DNA of 41,631 nucleotides, taken from the NCBI GenBank assembly GCA_025936205.1, contig JAICTU010000009.1:1-41631 (forward strand), written 5' to 3'. The notes below the pieces were generated by a model. That model saw only the letters and a program-made list of their open reading frames with translations, was not told the DNA's origin and made no database searches. The position numbers and the translations under genes were made by a program. Shown here one piece after another: positions 8,698 through 17,491 of the stretch (the first letter of the stretch is position 1; each line of letters opens with the position of its first letter). The stretch is from Polyangiaceae bacterium (GTDB taxonomy: Bacteria > Myxococcota > Polyangia > Polyangiales > Polyangiaceae).

Positions 8698-8980
8698 CAG
8701 GGTGATGCAAAACCCGGTGAGGGCCTGGATGAGGTCTCCACGCGACGTGCAGGCGTAGAGCCGACCCCGGGCATACCCGGGTGCATAGAGTCGAAGTCGA
8801 GGTTTCCATGGAAACCTCGACTCGACGTCGCGAAAGCCCCCGCCCGGGGGGCGAGCCTGTGTACGACTCCGTGAGGCGCGCTGGCGCGCAGATTTCGGGA
8901 GGGGCCGCCCACGTGCAGCGCCGAAGGCGCGAGCACGGACGGGGGGTGGGCATCCCCAAACCTACTTTTGCAGCACCCCT
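8694..8980 (+). repeat. Palindromic MITE-like repeat element, copy 1
   Basis: The element fills the gap between two convergent genes. Its first 159 bases (8694-8852) recur inverted at 18793-18964. The ends form an imperfect terminal inverted repeat: about 24 bp from 8699 (AGGGTGATGCAAAACCCGGT) match the reverse complement of the stretch ending at 8980 (AGGGGTGCTGCAAAAGTAGG). CTAG lies just outside the left end (8694-8697) and again beyond the right end (8983-8986 and 8990-8993), so CTAG may be the target sequence. In the middle is a perfect 28-bp palindrome at 8795-8822 centred on CCATGG. No protein is convincingly encoded. It could be a non-autonomous element, a structured RNA or DNA motif, or a bidirectional terminator. 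The right half (8853-8980) has no second copy in the window. Confidence 0.65.
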
Positions 8981-8989
8981 GGCTAGCTG

Positions 8990-9940
8990 CTAGCGGGCGA
9001 CGGCGACGATCCAGCGCGGCGCATCGCCCGGCGCCTTCAGCGACGCGATGGCGCTGGAGTCCAGCACGCGGCCGCTCGCCCCGGGCAGGACCACCACCAC
9101 GATCGGGCGCTCGCCCCAGGCCCGGCGATAGCCTCGCAGCCGCTCGATGACGTGCGGCACCTGATCCAGGAACACGCTCTCCAGCTCCTGGGGCGTTGAA
9201 AGATCGACGAGCGGAGGAAACTCGCGCCGGGCGAGCTCCAGCTCCGACGCCTCCACGCGAGCCGGCTGCGTTTGCAGACGCAGCGCCAGGCTCGAGAGCT
9301 GCGACGCTAAGAGCGAAGAAGCGCCCCACAGGCAGGCTCCGCTCAGTGTCGGTGCCAGGCGCCCCAGGCTCAATTCCAGGCAAGCCAGCGCGCTCGCCAG
9401 CCCGAGGCCTGCAAAGCCGGCCACGCGAGCCAGGCGGCTCAGCAGCGTAAGGCGCAGGTTCTTGGGGGCGGGGCCCAGCGCCAGCCGATCGCGCAAGGAC
9501 GAGCGCAGGGAGTCCAGCAGTTGCTCCCGAGCACTTCCGCGCGTCCAGTGGTCCAGCTTGGGCCGGCCGCGAGCCGCCCACAGGAAGCCTGTGACGGAGA
9601 GGGCCGTGAGTGAGAGCCAGCTGGCGGCGCGAATTGCGCCCAGCGCAGCATCGCCGGATGCGAGCAGAGGCAGCGCGGCGCCCGATGTCGCCGCGACGGC
9701 GCCGGCGCCCCAGAGCAAGCGCCCGCGCAGCCGAGTATCGAGCCTGCAGCTCGCCTCCAGCGTTCGCACGAACCAGTGTTGCGGCCGCTCCGAAGGCGGC
9801 GGTAGCAGCGTTACGGCTTCGCTCTCGGCCGTGGTGTTCAGCTCGGTCTTGACGATGCGCCGTGTCCCCGACGCCCGCCCGATGAAGCGTTCCGAGGGGG
9901 GAGTGGGTGCCGTCTGTTCCAACTTCGAAGACTGTTCCAT
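8990..9940 (-). CDS. Hypothetical membrane protein
   Basis: I recognise no family. The 316-residue product has a polar N-terminal 65 residues, then two hydrophobic regions that each could form one or two membrane helices (around GAGAVAATSGAALPLL to ALSVTGFLWAA, and around FAGLGLASALACLELSL to LLASQLSSLAL). A soluble C-terminal domain ends in a strand-rich segment (ERPIVVVVLPGASGRVLD). The ATG at 9940 was chosen because the upstream open frame to 10237 is low-complexity and lacks a convincing start. The TAG stop lies in a CTAG at the edge of the repeat element, so this gene and the convergent redox fusion both end in that motif. It appears to be a single-gene transcript. Confidence 0.7.
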   Translation of the reverse strand: MEQSSKLEQTAPTPPSERFIGRASGTRRIVKTELNTTAESEAVTLLPPPSERPQHWFVRTLEASCRLDTRLRGRLLWGAGAVAATSGAALPLLASGDAALGAIRAASWLSLTALSVTGFLWAARGRPKLDHWTRGSAREQLLDSLRSSLRDRLALGPAPKNLRLTLLSRLARVAGFAGLGLASALACLELSLGRLAPTLSGACLWGASSLLASQLSSLALRLQTQPARVEASELELARREFPPLVDLSTPQELESVFLDQVPHVIERLRGYRRAWGERPIVVVVLPGASGRVLDSSAIASLKAPGDAPRWIVAVAR

Positions 9941-10337
9941 GTTGACTCGCTCGCCACCCCTCACTGCGCCTCCCGGCGCAACCTGGCATCGACCTTTAGA
10001 CGACGGAGCGCCGTTCCGAGTTCCCGCCGCACGGCACGCCAGCGTTGTTGAACTGTTGCACCATGAATCATAAAGGACAGGGCTCGGCCCCAAACGGCAC
10101 CCGCCCACCCCAGGATATGCCCACAACCGACCGTCGCGCTGGCGCGCAGTGGGCACATTCTGGTGTTGCCCGGCGGCGGGTAGCGGCGAGCCCCGAGTAC
10201 GCTCTGGAGACGTTGTCATGCGCTGGTGCGGCGCCATGGCACGCGGGCGGGTGCAAGCCGATAGTTTGCGCGGATGGAGCGCCAGCGCCGCGCGAAGCTC
10301 ACTGGCGAGGTGCTCCGAAACGCACTAAGACAGGCCC
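9941..10337. other. Intergenic region upstream of two divergent genes
   Basis: These 397 bases separate the divergently transcribed membrane-protein and tatD genes, so they should contain both promoters. The least GC-rich part is around 10055-10080. I see no tRNA, repeat or protein-coding signal in it. Confidence 0.5.
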
Positions 10338-11153
10338 GTGGCCCCGCTGTTCGACGTTCACGCGCACCTCACACACCCGAATTTGCTGGCGGATGTGGAG
10401 GGTATCGTGGCGCGCGCCCAGGCCGCGGGCTTGACCACGATCGTGAGCAACGGGCTGAACCCCGCTGACAATCAGGCGGTACGGGAGCTCGCGCAGCGCT
10501 TTCCGATCATCAAGCCCGCCTTCGGTCTGTATCCGGTGGACGCGGTGCTGGCGGAGATGCTCGCCGCGGGGGAAACGTATCCGGGCCAGCGCGAGGCCTG
10601 GCCGACGGAGGAAGCGATCGCCTGGGTGCGGGAGCACGTGGGCGAGGCCTTTGCGGTGGGCGAGATCGGGCTCGACGGCTACTGGGTGAAGGAAGACTTC
10701 TGGCCCGCGCAGGAGCAGGCCTTTCGCGAGCTGGTGCAGATCGCGATCGATGCGGACAAGCCGATCATCATCCACACGCGCAAGCGCGAGCGGCGCGCGC
10801 TCGAGGTGCTCGACGAGATGGGCGCTCGGCGCGTGAACTGGCACTGCTTCGGCGGGCGCGTCACGCTCGCGCGCGAGATCGCGAGCCGTGCGGGGCACTA
10901 CCTGTCCATCCCCGCCAACGCCCGGCGCTCGGAGTCGTTCACGCGCATGCTCCAGACGTTGCCGCGCGAGCGGCTGCTGCTGGAGACCGACTCGCCCTAT
11001 CTGGGCCCGGACCGCGACAAGCAGACCGAGAACGAGCCCGCCAATGTCACGCACACCGTGCAATACGCGGCAGAGATCTGGGGCACGACGCTGGACGCCG
11101 TAGCCGGGCAATTTGCGGGCAACTTCGCGGCGCTGTTCGGCACCGCTCCCTGA
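10338..11153 (+). CDS. tatD: TatD-family metal-dependent hydrolase (DNase)
   Basis: The 271-residue protein is a full-length TatD-type TIM-barrel hydrolase. Metal-binding and catalytic motifs appear in order: FDVHAHL near the N-terminus (His8, His10), GEIGLD, IIHTRKRE, NWHCFGG and LLLETDSPYL near the C-terminus. Family members are 3'-5' exonucleases acting on DNA or RNA ends; some are D-aminoacyl-tRNA deacylases or of unknown substrate. The start is a GTG at 10338; the metal motif follows within seven residues, so a later start is not possible. No partner gene is next to it. Confidence 0.92.
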   Translation: MAPLFDVHAHLTHPNLLADVEGIVARAQAAGLTTIVSNGLNPADNQAVRELAQRFPIIKPAFGLYPVDAVLAEMLAAGETYPGQREAWPTEEAIAWVREHVGEAFAVGEIGLDGYWVKEDFWPAQEQAFRELVQIAIDADKPIIIHTRKRERRALEVLDEMGARRVNWHCFGGRVTLAREIASRAGHYLSIPANARRSESFTRMLQTLPRERLLLETDSPYLGPDRDKQTENEPANVTHTVQYAAEIWGTTLDAVAGQFAGNFAALFGTAP

Positions 11154-11192
11154 GGTGAGGCGCCTCGAAGCTGAGGGTGCGAGCGGGTCTCG

Positions 11193-11456
11193 AAAGACGA
11201 CGGCGGCGGGCAGCTGACAGCCGAGCGTCGCCAGGCTCGCGCCTTCGGCGCTACCGGAATCGAGCGACCAATCCCGTGCGCCCCGGCGCCAGACCTCGAT
11301 GCGGCGTCGCTCCGGATCGACGAGCGCCACCTCGCGCAGAGACGGGATCTGCTGATAGTGGCTCAGTTTCTCTCCGCGGTCGTATTCTTCCGTCGACGGG
11401 CTCAGTACTTCGACGATCACGCTGGGATTGATCACGGTGTGCTGCTTGGCGTCCTC
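11193..11456 (-). pseudogene. Uma2-family (DUF820) endonuclease fragment
   Basis: About 88 residues match the C-terminal half of the Uma2 family, a PD-(D/E)XK-like fold often seen in myxobacteria and cyanobacteria. The hallmark NPSVIVEVLSPSTEEYDRGEK is intact and is followed by the usual YQQIPSLREVALVDPERR. The N-terminal 90 or so residues are absent: the similarity starts directly after the TAG of the flavin reductase gene, in the same reading frame. At the other end the frame does not stop; it runs antisense into tatD without family similarity. The gene is therefore broken at both ends and is probably a remnant left by a deletion whose junction is near 11456. Confidence 0.7.
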
Positions 11457-12002
11457 CTATTTCGGCGGCGAGTCCCAGTCCGCGAAGTCCTGGCCTTTTT
11501 CGCGGGAGATGATGTCGATCGCGGCCACGGCGCCGTCGCCGGCGCTGATGATCGCCTGGCTGCGCCCGGGGCGCGCGGAGCGGCCGACGGCGTACACGCC
11601 CGGCACGCTGGTCGAGTTGTTCTTGTCGGTCACGACGCGCTGGCCGTCGAAGCTCGCGCCCAGCTCCTGCGCCAGCTTGGGCGACTTGCCCTCGGACAGG
11701 ATCACGTAGCGTGCGCTGACTTGCTCTCCACCCTCGAGCGTCACCGTGAAGCCGGAGCCATTCCGTACGACCGCGTCCACGTGGCGATCCTGCAGGAGCG
11801 CGCCAAAACGCCCGACCTGCTGGCGCGCGAGCTTCTGAAACTCGCTGCCGTGGATTTCGTTCACGCCCAGATAGTTGCGCACCAGCGCCCAGTGCATGGC
11901 GGTTTTGTCCTGCCCGTACACCACGGTAGACAGGCCGTTTTTGGCCAGAAAGAGCGCCGCGCTGAGGCCACCGGGCCCGTCTCCAACGATCACCACGTCC
12001 AT
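11457..12002 (-). CDS. FAD-dependent NAD(P)/thioredoxin-reductase-like oxidoreductase
   Basis: The 181-residue protein begins with a Rossmann dinucleotide site (VVIVGDGPGGLSAALFLAKNG). It ends with the FAD-contacting segment of thioredoxin-reductase-like proteins (GVYAVGRSARPGRSQAIISAGDGAVAAIDI). It is far shorter than thioredoxin reductase (about 310 residues) because the inserted NADPH-binding domain with the redox CxxC pair is missing; only the FAD domain is present. Such short forms are known as stand-alone genes, but the electron donor and acceptor are unclear. The ATG at 12002 is preceded by GGAG at a good distance. The gene is divergent from greB with a 72-base shared promoter region. 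Confidence 0.82.
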   Translation of the reverse strand: MDVVIVGDGPGGLSAALFLAKNGLSTVVYGQDKTAMHWALVRNYLGVNEIHGSEFQKLARQQVGRFGALLQDRHVDAVVRNGSGFTVTLEGGEQVSARYVILSEGKSPKLAQELGASFDGQRVVTDKNNSTSVPGVYAVGRSARPGRSQAIISAGDGAVAAIDIISREKGQDFADWDSPPK

Positions 12003-12074
12003 GTGTCTTGCTCCAGAAGGGATTGCGAACGGGGGCGTAACGCGATCGCTGCGTCCGTGGCAAGCTGTGCGGGC

Positions 12075-12575
12075 ATGAGCAAGGCGTTCACGAAGGAGGA
12101 CTCCGCAGCGGACGACGTCATCGTCGCGCCCCGAGCGCCGCTGCCGCCCGGCGTGCCCAACTACGTCACGCCGCGCGGGCTCGGGCTGCTGCGCGCGGAG
12201 CGTCAGGCGCTGGAGAGCGCGCGTGCCGCCCTGCGCGAGGCTCCGGATGGCGCTGCCAAGCTCGCTGCGCTCGCGGGGCGGTTGGCGGAGCTGGATCAAC
12301 GCCTGGCCAGCTGCGAGTGCGTCGAGCCCGCACTCGAACCGCCGGCGTGCGTGCGCTTCGGCTGCCACGTCACGCTGCTCGATGCCGCGGGCCGCGAGCA
12401 GCGCTACCAGATCGTCGGTGTGGACGAGGCGGATCCCGGTGCCGGCAAGATCGCTTTCCTCTCGCCGCTCGCCCGGGCGCTGCTCGGAGCGGAGGTGGGC
12501 GACAGCGTGCGGGTGAAGAAGCCGGGCGGCACGGAGGTGCTCGAGCTGCTGGCGATTTCAGTCGCCGAGCAGTAG
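12075..12575 (+). CDS. greB: Transcription elongation factor GreB-like
   Basis: The 166-residue protein has the GreA/GreB layout. After the start MSKAFTKED, typical of GreB, comes VPNYVTPRGLGLLRAERQAL leading into the N-terminal coiled coil. A C-terminal FKBP-like domain follows (VTLLDAAGREQRYQIVGVDEADPGAGKIAFLSPLARALLGAEVGDSV). Gre factors bind in the secondary channel of RNA polymerase and trigger cleavage of backtracked RNA. The acidic tip residues of the coiled coil are not clear to me, so cleavage activity is inferred from the family. The 3' end overlaps the convergent membrane-protein gene by 18 bases. Confidence 0.88.
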   Translation: MSKAFTKEDSAADDVIVAPRAPLPPGVPNYVTPRGLGLLRAERQALESARAALREAPDGAAKLAALAGRLAELDQRLASCECVEPALEPPACVRFGCHVTLLDAAGREQRYQIVGVDEADPGAGKIAFLSPLARALLGAEVGDSVRVKKPGGTEVLELLAISVAEQ

Positions 12576-15500
12576 CTCTGCCGACTCGATCGTCACCGGC
12601 ATGCTGGCCTCGATGTGCAGCTGTGACACGTCCTGGCGCTGCCAGACGTAGGCCATCGAGAGACGCAGCACGTAGGGTTTGCACTCGCTCTCGAACGAGC
12701 GCGCGAGCGCCGGAGGCAGCCCGGGCAGCACGTTGTTCGGCTGCACCAAGGCAAAGCTGAAGCTCGAGGCGGGGTGCCCGTAGCGCACCGTGACACTGCC
12801 CGGGCTCTGCCAGCTTCCGTCGCGAACGACCTGCTTCCAGCGCCGAGCGCGCTCTGCGGCTTCCGGGAGCGCGAAGCGGAGGCACAGCCGCAGGTAGTTG
12901 CCGGACGACTTGTCGTAGCCGGGCTTCAGCGCCAGATCGAACACGGTTCTCGGCTTGTCAGAGCCGGTCACGGTCAGTGTCTGCGCGACCTGGCCGCCGT
13001 GGGCGGCGAGCTGCGCATCGAAGTTGCCCCAGAAGAACGGCAGCATGCCCGCCGAGAAGCTCTCCGGAGCGCCCGCCGGCGGCTCGCCGCGGACCAGCTT
13101 CACGTTCTGGATTTCAAATCGCGAGCCGCGGGGCGGCTCGATCTTCAGGTTGGTGAGTGGTTCCCGGTCCGCATGCGGCGCGAGCGCGAGTGCGGCTGCT
13201 TGCCACTCGCCACTGGGGCGAACCTTCATGCTCCCCGAGTCCCGGGCAGAGAAATCGTGGCCGCCATAGGCGAGCGACACGGTCACTTTGCCTTTGACGT
13301 CGCTGCGATAGTCGAACTCCACGCTCTGAACCGCGCCGAGCCCCCCCGAGCTGGCTCCGTCGAGCTGCAGCACGTCGCTCAGCTGGGGATCATTGCCGGT
13401 GCTCTGCAGCACGAGGGCGTCGCCCTCGCGCTCGGCGACCAGTGACTTCGCGCGCGCTGCGCCGAGATCCGACCAGGACAGGGCGCGGGATGGCAACGGG
13501 GGTGCCGCCGCATCCCAGGCCGCGCGAGATACCCAGACGTCAAAGTCGTCGATGCGGCCATACGGCACATAGTCGCGATGGATGCGCTCCGAGATACGGT
13601 AGCTGCGCAGCGTGGTGGCGATGTTGTCCAGGTCGCCCAGGCCCTGAGGTCCCGGCACCAGCACGACCGGGACCCGCGCAGGCCCCCCGAAGGCAGCGAA
13701 GCGGGCCAGGTAGCTGCGCTGCACGGTGTCTGTCGCATAGAACATGGTCGGCAGGAAGAACTGCCCCGGCAGCTCGCGCTCGAAGGTGGCGTAGAGCAGC
13801 GGCATGTTGAGCAGCTCGAGGAAGCTCTGGTCGCTGCTCAAGTTCTGATCGAGAAACCGCCGCAGCGCCGGGTAGCTGGGCAGCTGGAGAGCGCTGCGAT
13901 GCTCGTCCTTCTGCCAGGTGCGAAACTGGAACGGCACGGCGCGCAGCAGCTCCGGCCAATCGAAGGGGAATGCGACGAAGTACAGGCCCAGGCCAGCGCA
14001 GAACCAGCCCCGGCGGAGAGCCTCGCGCTCGAAGAGGGCGCTGCCGGAGCTCGCTGCCCGGCGCAGCAGGGGCAGGGCCAGCCCGAGCAATGGAAAGAAG
14101 AAGGCCTGGTAGCGCTCGAGCAGTGTGTGGCGCGTCAGAGTGCGCGCGAACAACACGAAGGACGTGACCGTGAGGAAGGCCAGGATCTGCTCCGAGCGCG
14201 TGAGCGGGCGCCGGTCGAGCGCGGCTCGCCCGAGTGCCACGAGATACAGGGCGCCGATGCCCGGCAGGAGCAGGTATTGCCAGATGGCGAGCGTCTGGAA
14301 GTTGCTGAGCACGTTCTCGCGACCACCGACCATGGGATCGGCGCGCACGAAGGCGCGAGCCAGTTGCAACGTGTCGAGCACCGGATGCCGGGAGAGAGAG
14401 AGCACGCCGACATACAACAGGCCGACAGCGACGCCGGTGCCAACAAACAGCGCGAGGCGGAGCCAGGACTCGACGCGGCGCTCGCTGACGCAGGCGTAGA
14501 GCAGCAACGCCAGCGCTGCGATCACGCCGGCGACGCCGTTGGTCGGCGTCAGGAAGCAACCAAAGGCAGCGGCCAGCCCCAGCGCGACGGTCCACCCAGG
14601 CCGCCTACGCTGCACCCAGCAGACGAGCAGCGCCATCCCGAGCAGCATGGGATCTGCATAGAAGAAGGAGTGCTGCGGCAGCGGGAAGAGCGCCTGCACG
14701 GGCAGCAGCGTCGCCACTGCCAGCGCGAACAGCGGCCGATACAGAGACGCCAGGATGGCGTAGGCCCCGGTCAGAGTCAGGGCGAAAAAGAAGGGGTTCC
14801 AGGCGCTGAGCTCGAGCGCCAGAAAGCCGTTGGCTTTCGCGTACAGCAGGCCCAGGTAGTCGTACAAGCCGTGGGCGGGCCAGACATCGACGAACGGCCA
14901 CTTGCCGTGCGCGAGGAACTCGTAAATGGCGGTGATCTGTTCGCCATCGTGCAGGGCATCCACCGGCTCTCGCGCGAGCAGCTGCTGGTGATGGGTGATC
15001 AGCGCGGAACCGAACACGATCAGCGGCAGCGCCACGCGCGACAGCCAGCGCTGGGGCGAGCCGCGCAGCCGCCCGCTGAGCCTGAGCCAGAACAGGCCCA
15101 GGCTCGCCGGCGTGAGCAGCGCCAGCGCGTCCAGCGCCAGCTGGCGGGGCTCGACCGCGTGGCGTCTCGCGAGCGTGTACTGTAGCTCGTTGGCAACCGG
15201 GCAGAGCGCAGGGAACGCAAAGAACGGGACCATCGCCATCACCCACGCCGCACGCACTCGCGCGCGCTGGGGCGCCGGGGTCTTCCGGAGCCACCACGCG
15301 AGCCCGGTGCCGAACACGAGTGGCAACACCAGCGCCCCGAGGCGCGCGCCCAGCCGGGTGCCGGTGTCGATCTGCGCGATCACCGAGACGATGTGCCAGC
15401 TCGGCCAGGCGAGCAGCGTGAGCGCGCCGATCGTGCCGAACGCGGAGAGCTGACGGCGCACCCGGAAGTGCGACGGCAACAGGCGCCGGGCCAGCGCCAG

Positions 15501-15947
15501 AAGCACCAGTACGGCGAGCGCGTCCAGACAGAAGTAGAACGAGCTCAGCTTCTGCAGGCTGCCGCCGATGACACCCGCGGCCAGAGCCAGGCTCGCGACC
15601 GCGCAGAAGCTGTTGATTAGGCCATTTTCCAGGCGGGAGCGCGCTCCAATGAACCAGCGCGGCAGCCGTTGCCGGAGCCAGCGAGCGGCATGATGGCAAG
15701 CGAGCCAGGCGCCGACGGAGGCCGCGACCAGCCGTACGTAGATGCCGAAGCGCAGCGAGGGGTCGACACCGTTCAGTGGCCCGAGCCCGATCGGTCGATC
15801 AGGGAAGCCGAGCAGAGCCGTGCTCGAGTAGGAAAAGACGCAGAACCCCGCGATCAGCGCCGCGAGCGTTCCCACAAAGGCGCCGGGCAGGATGCGGGTC
15901 GTCTCGAACCGAGCGAGCTTACCGGCAGGGCGCAGGGCGGAATCCAT
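12558..15947 (-). CDS. Very large polytopic membrane protein, glycosyltransferase-like
   Basis: The 1129-residue protein has many hydrophobic segments in its first 700 residues or so (for example LPGAFVGTLAALIAGF, ALTLLAWPSWHIVSVIA, ILAFLTVTSFVLFA). A soluble C-terminal part of about 400 residues has beta-strand-rich stretches (SVEFDYRSDVKGKVTVSLAY) that look like one or two carbohydrate-binding-like sandwiches. The polar loop REPVDALHDGEQ followed by a WPFVDVWPAHGLYDYLG loop recalls GT-C polyprenyl-phosphate-sugar transferases, in which acidic residues sit in an early periplasmic loop. I cannot name a family with confidence. It may modify cell-surface glycans. No sugar-biosynthesis genes are near. 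Its stop lies 18 bases inside greB. Confidence 0.75.
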   Translation of the reverse strand: MDSALRPAGKLARFETTRILPGAFVGTLAALIAGFCVFSYSSTALLGFPDRPIGLGPLNGVDPSLRFGIYVRLVAASVGAWLACHHAARWLRQRLPRWFIGARSRLENGLINSFCAVASLALAAGVIGGSLQKLSSFYFCLDALAVLVLLALARRLLPSHFRVRRQLSAFGTIGALTLLAWPSWHIVSVIAQIDTGTRLGARLGALVLPLVFGTGLAWWLRKTPAPQRARVRAAWVMAMVPFFAFPALCPVANELQYTLARRHAVEPRQLALDALALLTPASLGLFWLRLSGRLRGSPQRWLSRVALPLIVFGSALITHHQQLLAREPVDALHDGEQITAIYEFLAHGKWPFVDVWPAHGLYDYLGLLYAKANGFLALELSAWNPFFFALTLTGAYAILASLYRPLFALAVATLLPVQALFPLPQHSFFYADPMLLGMALLVCWVQRRRPGWTVALGLAAAFGCFLTPTNGVAGVIAALALLLYACVSERRVESWLRLALFVGTGVAVGLLYVGVLSLSRHPVLDTLQLARAFVRADPMVGGRENVLSNFQTLAIWQYLLLPGIGALYLVALGRAALDRRPLTRSEQILAFLTVTSFVLFARTLTRHTLLERYQAFFFPLLGLALPLLRRAASSGSALFEREALRRGWFCAGLGLYFVAFPFDWPELLRAVPFQFRTWQKDEHRSALQLPSYPALRRFLDQNLSSDQSFLELLNMPLLYATFERELPGQFFLPTMFYATDTVQRSYLARFAAFGGPARVPVVLVPGPQGLGDLDNIATTLRSYRISERIHRDYVPYGRIDDFDVWVSRAAWDAAAPPLPSRALSWSDLGAARAKSLVAEREGDALVLQSTGNDPQLSDVLQLDGASSGGLGAVQSVEFDYRSDVKGKVTVSLAYGGHDFSARDSGSMKVRPSGEWQAAALALAPHADREPLTNLKIEPPRGSRFEIQNVKLVRGEPPAGAPESFSAGMLPFFWGNFDAQLAAHGGQVAQTLTVTGSDKPRTVFDLALKPGYDKSSGNYLRLCLRFALPEAAERARRWKQVVRDGSWQSPGSVTVRYGHPASSFSFALVQPNNVLPGLPPALARSFESECKPYVLRLSMAYVWQRQDVSQLHIEASMPVTIESAELLLGD

Positions 15948-16010
15948 CCGCGCCGTGATACCAGATCCGGCGGCGGCGCCGAGCGCCAGCTCAACTCGAA
16001 GCGGACGCGC

Positions 16011-17210
16011 TCAGGCGACCTTGCTCTGCCAGGTCGCGTACCAGGGCGCCAGCTTCTCGCCGGGCATCGGCCGCGCCATGTAGTAGCCCTGGCCGTAGTC
16101 CACGCCCATCCAGACCAACAGATTCCACTCTTCCTCGGTCTCGATGCCCTCGGCCACGGTCTTCAGGCGCAGGCGCTTGGCGAGCTGGACGGAGGACTCG
16201 AGCAGGGAGCGCGCATCAGCGTCGCTGGTCGCACCGCTCACGAAGGTGCGGTCGAGCTTGAGCTCGGTGAAGGGCAAGCGGCGCAGCTGCGTGAGGCTGG
16301 AAAAGCCGGTACCAAAGTCGTCGATTGCGAGCAGAAAGCCCTTGAGGCGCAGCCGCGTGGTGATATCGAGCAGGGACTCGAGATCGTCGGCCAGCTTGCT
16401 CTCGGTGATCTCCAGGGGGACACGGTCCGGAGCGAGGCCGGCCGGGATCGCGGTCTCCGTGATGCGGTCGGGCAGGTCGAGCTCGCGCAGCGTCTGCGCC
16501 GAGAGGTTGACGGACGCGCCGATGTCGAGCCCGGCGCGCTGCCAGGCAGCTCCCTGACGGATGGCTTCCTTCACCACCCAGTCCGTCAGCGGCGCGATCA
16601 GCCCGCTCGATTCGGCGAGCGAGATGAAGGCGTCGGGCATGAGCAGCCCGCGCTCCGGATGCTGCCAGCGCACCAGTGCTTCGGTGCCATGCAGCTGCCC
16701 GCTGTGCAGGTTCAGCTGCGGCTGATAGTGCAAGAGCAGCTGGTCGTGCTCGATCGCCGTTTGTAGCTCTTCGGCGCTCACCTTGGGCACGGGCCGCTTT
16801 GAACGCGGCCTGGCCAGCGTCGCGACGCTGGCCAGCGCCGCCTCCAGCTCCGCGAGCCCGAACGGCTTCTGCAGCACGCCGGCGATCGCCAGCCCGCGGC
16901 CCTTGCCGAGCGCTTGCGCGGCCTTCAACACCTTCGGGTCCGCGCCGCTGATGATCACGAGCGGGCTCTTGACCCGTCGTTCGGCGAACAGCCGCATCGT
17001 CTCCACGCCGTCGCGGCCGGGCATGTTCAGGTCGCAACAGATCAGATCGAAGGAGCCGGCATCGATGCTCTCCAGGGCCTGCGCCGCGCTCTCCGCGGTC
17101 ACGACCTCGCTGGCGCCCAGGCGTCGGAGCAGGTTCGAAAGGGTGCGTCCGCAAGCCGCGTCGTCATCGACGACGAGCACTCGCGCTGGCGATTGGGGCT
17201 GAGGATCCAT
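16011..17210 (-). CDS. REC-EAL response regulator, c-di-GMP phosphodiesterase
   Basis: The 399-residue protein has a receiver domain (acidic residues Asp15-17, phospho-acceptor Asp60, Lys115 in LQKPF) and an EAL domain at about 145-395. The EAL domain keeps its catalytic set: Glu177 in TEALVRWQHP, LEITES, the metal pair Asp297-Asp298 in IDDFGTGFSS, Lys318 in KLDR, Glu354 in VAEGIET and the closing GQGYYMARPM. It should therefore hydrolyse c-di-GMP to pGpG, under control of phosphorylation. No kinase is next to it, so its partner is elsewhere. The start at the ATG of 17210 is the only sensible one before the REC domain. It is divergent from lgt. Confidence 0.92.
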   Translation of the reverse strand: MDPQPQSPARVLVVDDDAACGRTLSNLLRRLGASEVVTAESAAQALESIDAGSFDLICCDLNMPGRDGVETMRLFAERRVKSPLVIISGADPKVLKAAQALGKGRGLAIAGVLQKPFGLAELEAALASVATLARPRSKRPVPKVSAEELQTAIEHDQLLLHYQPQLNLHSGQLHGTEALVRWQHPERGLLMPDAFISLAESSGLIAPLTDWVVKEAIRQGAAWQRAGLDIGASVNLSAQTLRELDLPDRITETAIPAGLAPDRVPLEITESKLADDLESLLDITTRLRLKGFLLAIDDFGTGFSSLTQLRRLPFTELKLDRTFVSGATSDADARSLLESSVQLAKRLRLKTVAEGIETEEEWNLLVWMGVDYGQGYYMARPMPGEKLAPWYATWQSKVA

Positions 17211-17491
17211 GTACGGCAGGGGGGTGCGGCGGGAGCGTTGCGATACAGACGCAGGGGCTCACGAACCTGACCGGTCCCCGCACCGGGATCTGAAGCTGGA
17301 ATGCTCGTGGCCCCCGGGACGAACGCTACCTGGCTGCCACATACAGGTTGGGGGTGTGTGCCCCAGCCGCGCGCCGACGCTCCGCGGCGTAACGAAGCGG
17401 GACGATTTTAAAAGCGGCCGTCAGCTCGGCTGCGCTACGGTCCGGCCGCTACCGCGCACCCTTCAGGCCGGGCGGTGCGACCCAGGATCCC

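Noticed and set aside
8781..8993. A 70-codon open frame inside repeat copy 1, whose first part recurs in copy 2.
   Set aside because: The shared residues come from the palindromic DNA; the frames diverge outside it, and there is no ribosome-binding site.
8919..11253. An 18-base match between the right half of repeat copy 1 (8919-8936) and the Uma2 fragment (11236-11253, inverted).
   Set aside because: It is a GCGCC-GAA-GGCGC hairpin core, common by chance in DNA of this composition; the flanks do not match.
13578..15185. A long open frame on the plus strand (535 codons).
   Set aside because: It is antisense to the large membrane protein, rich in Gln/Arg/Glu as expected for the reverse of hydrophobic codons, and has no recognisable domain.
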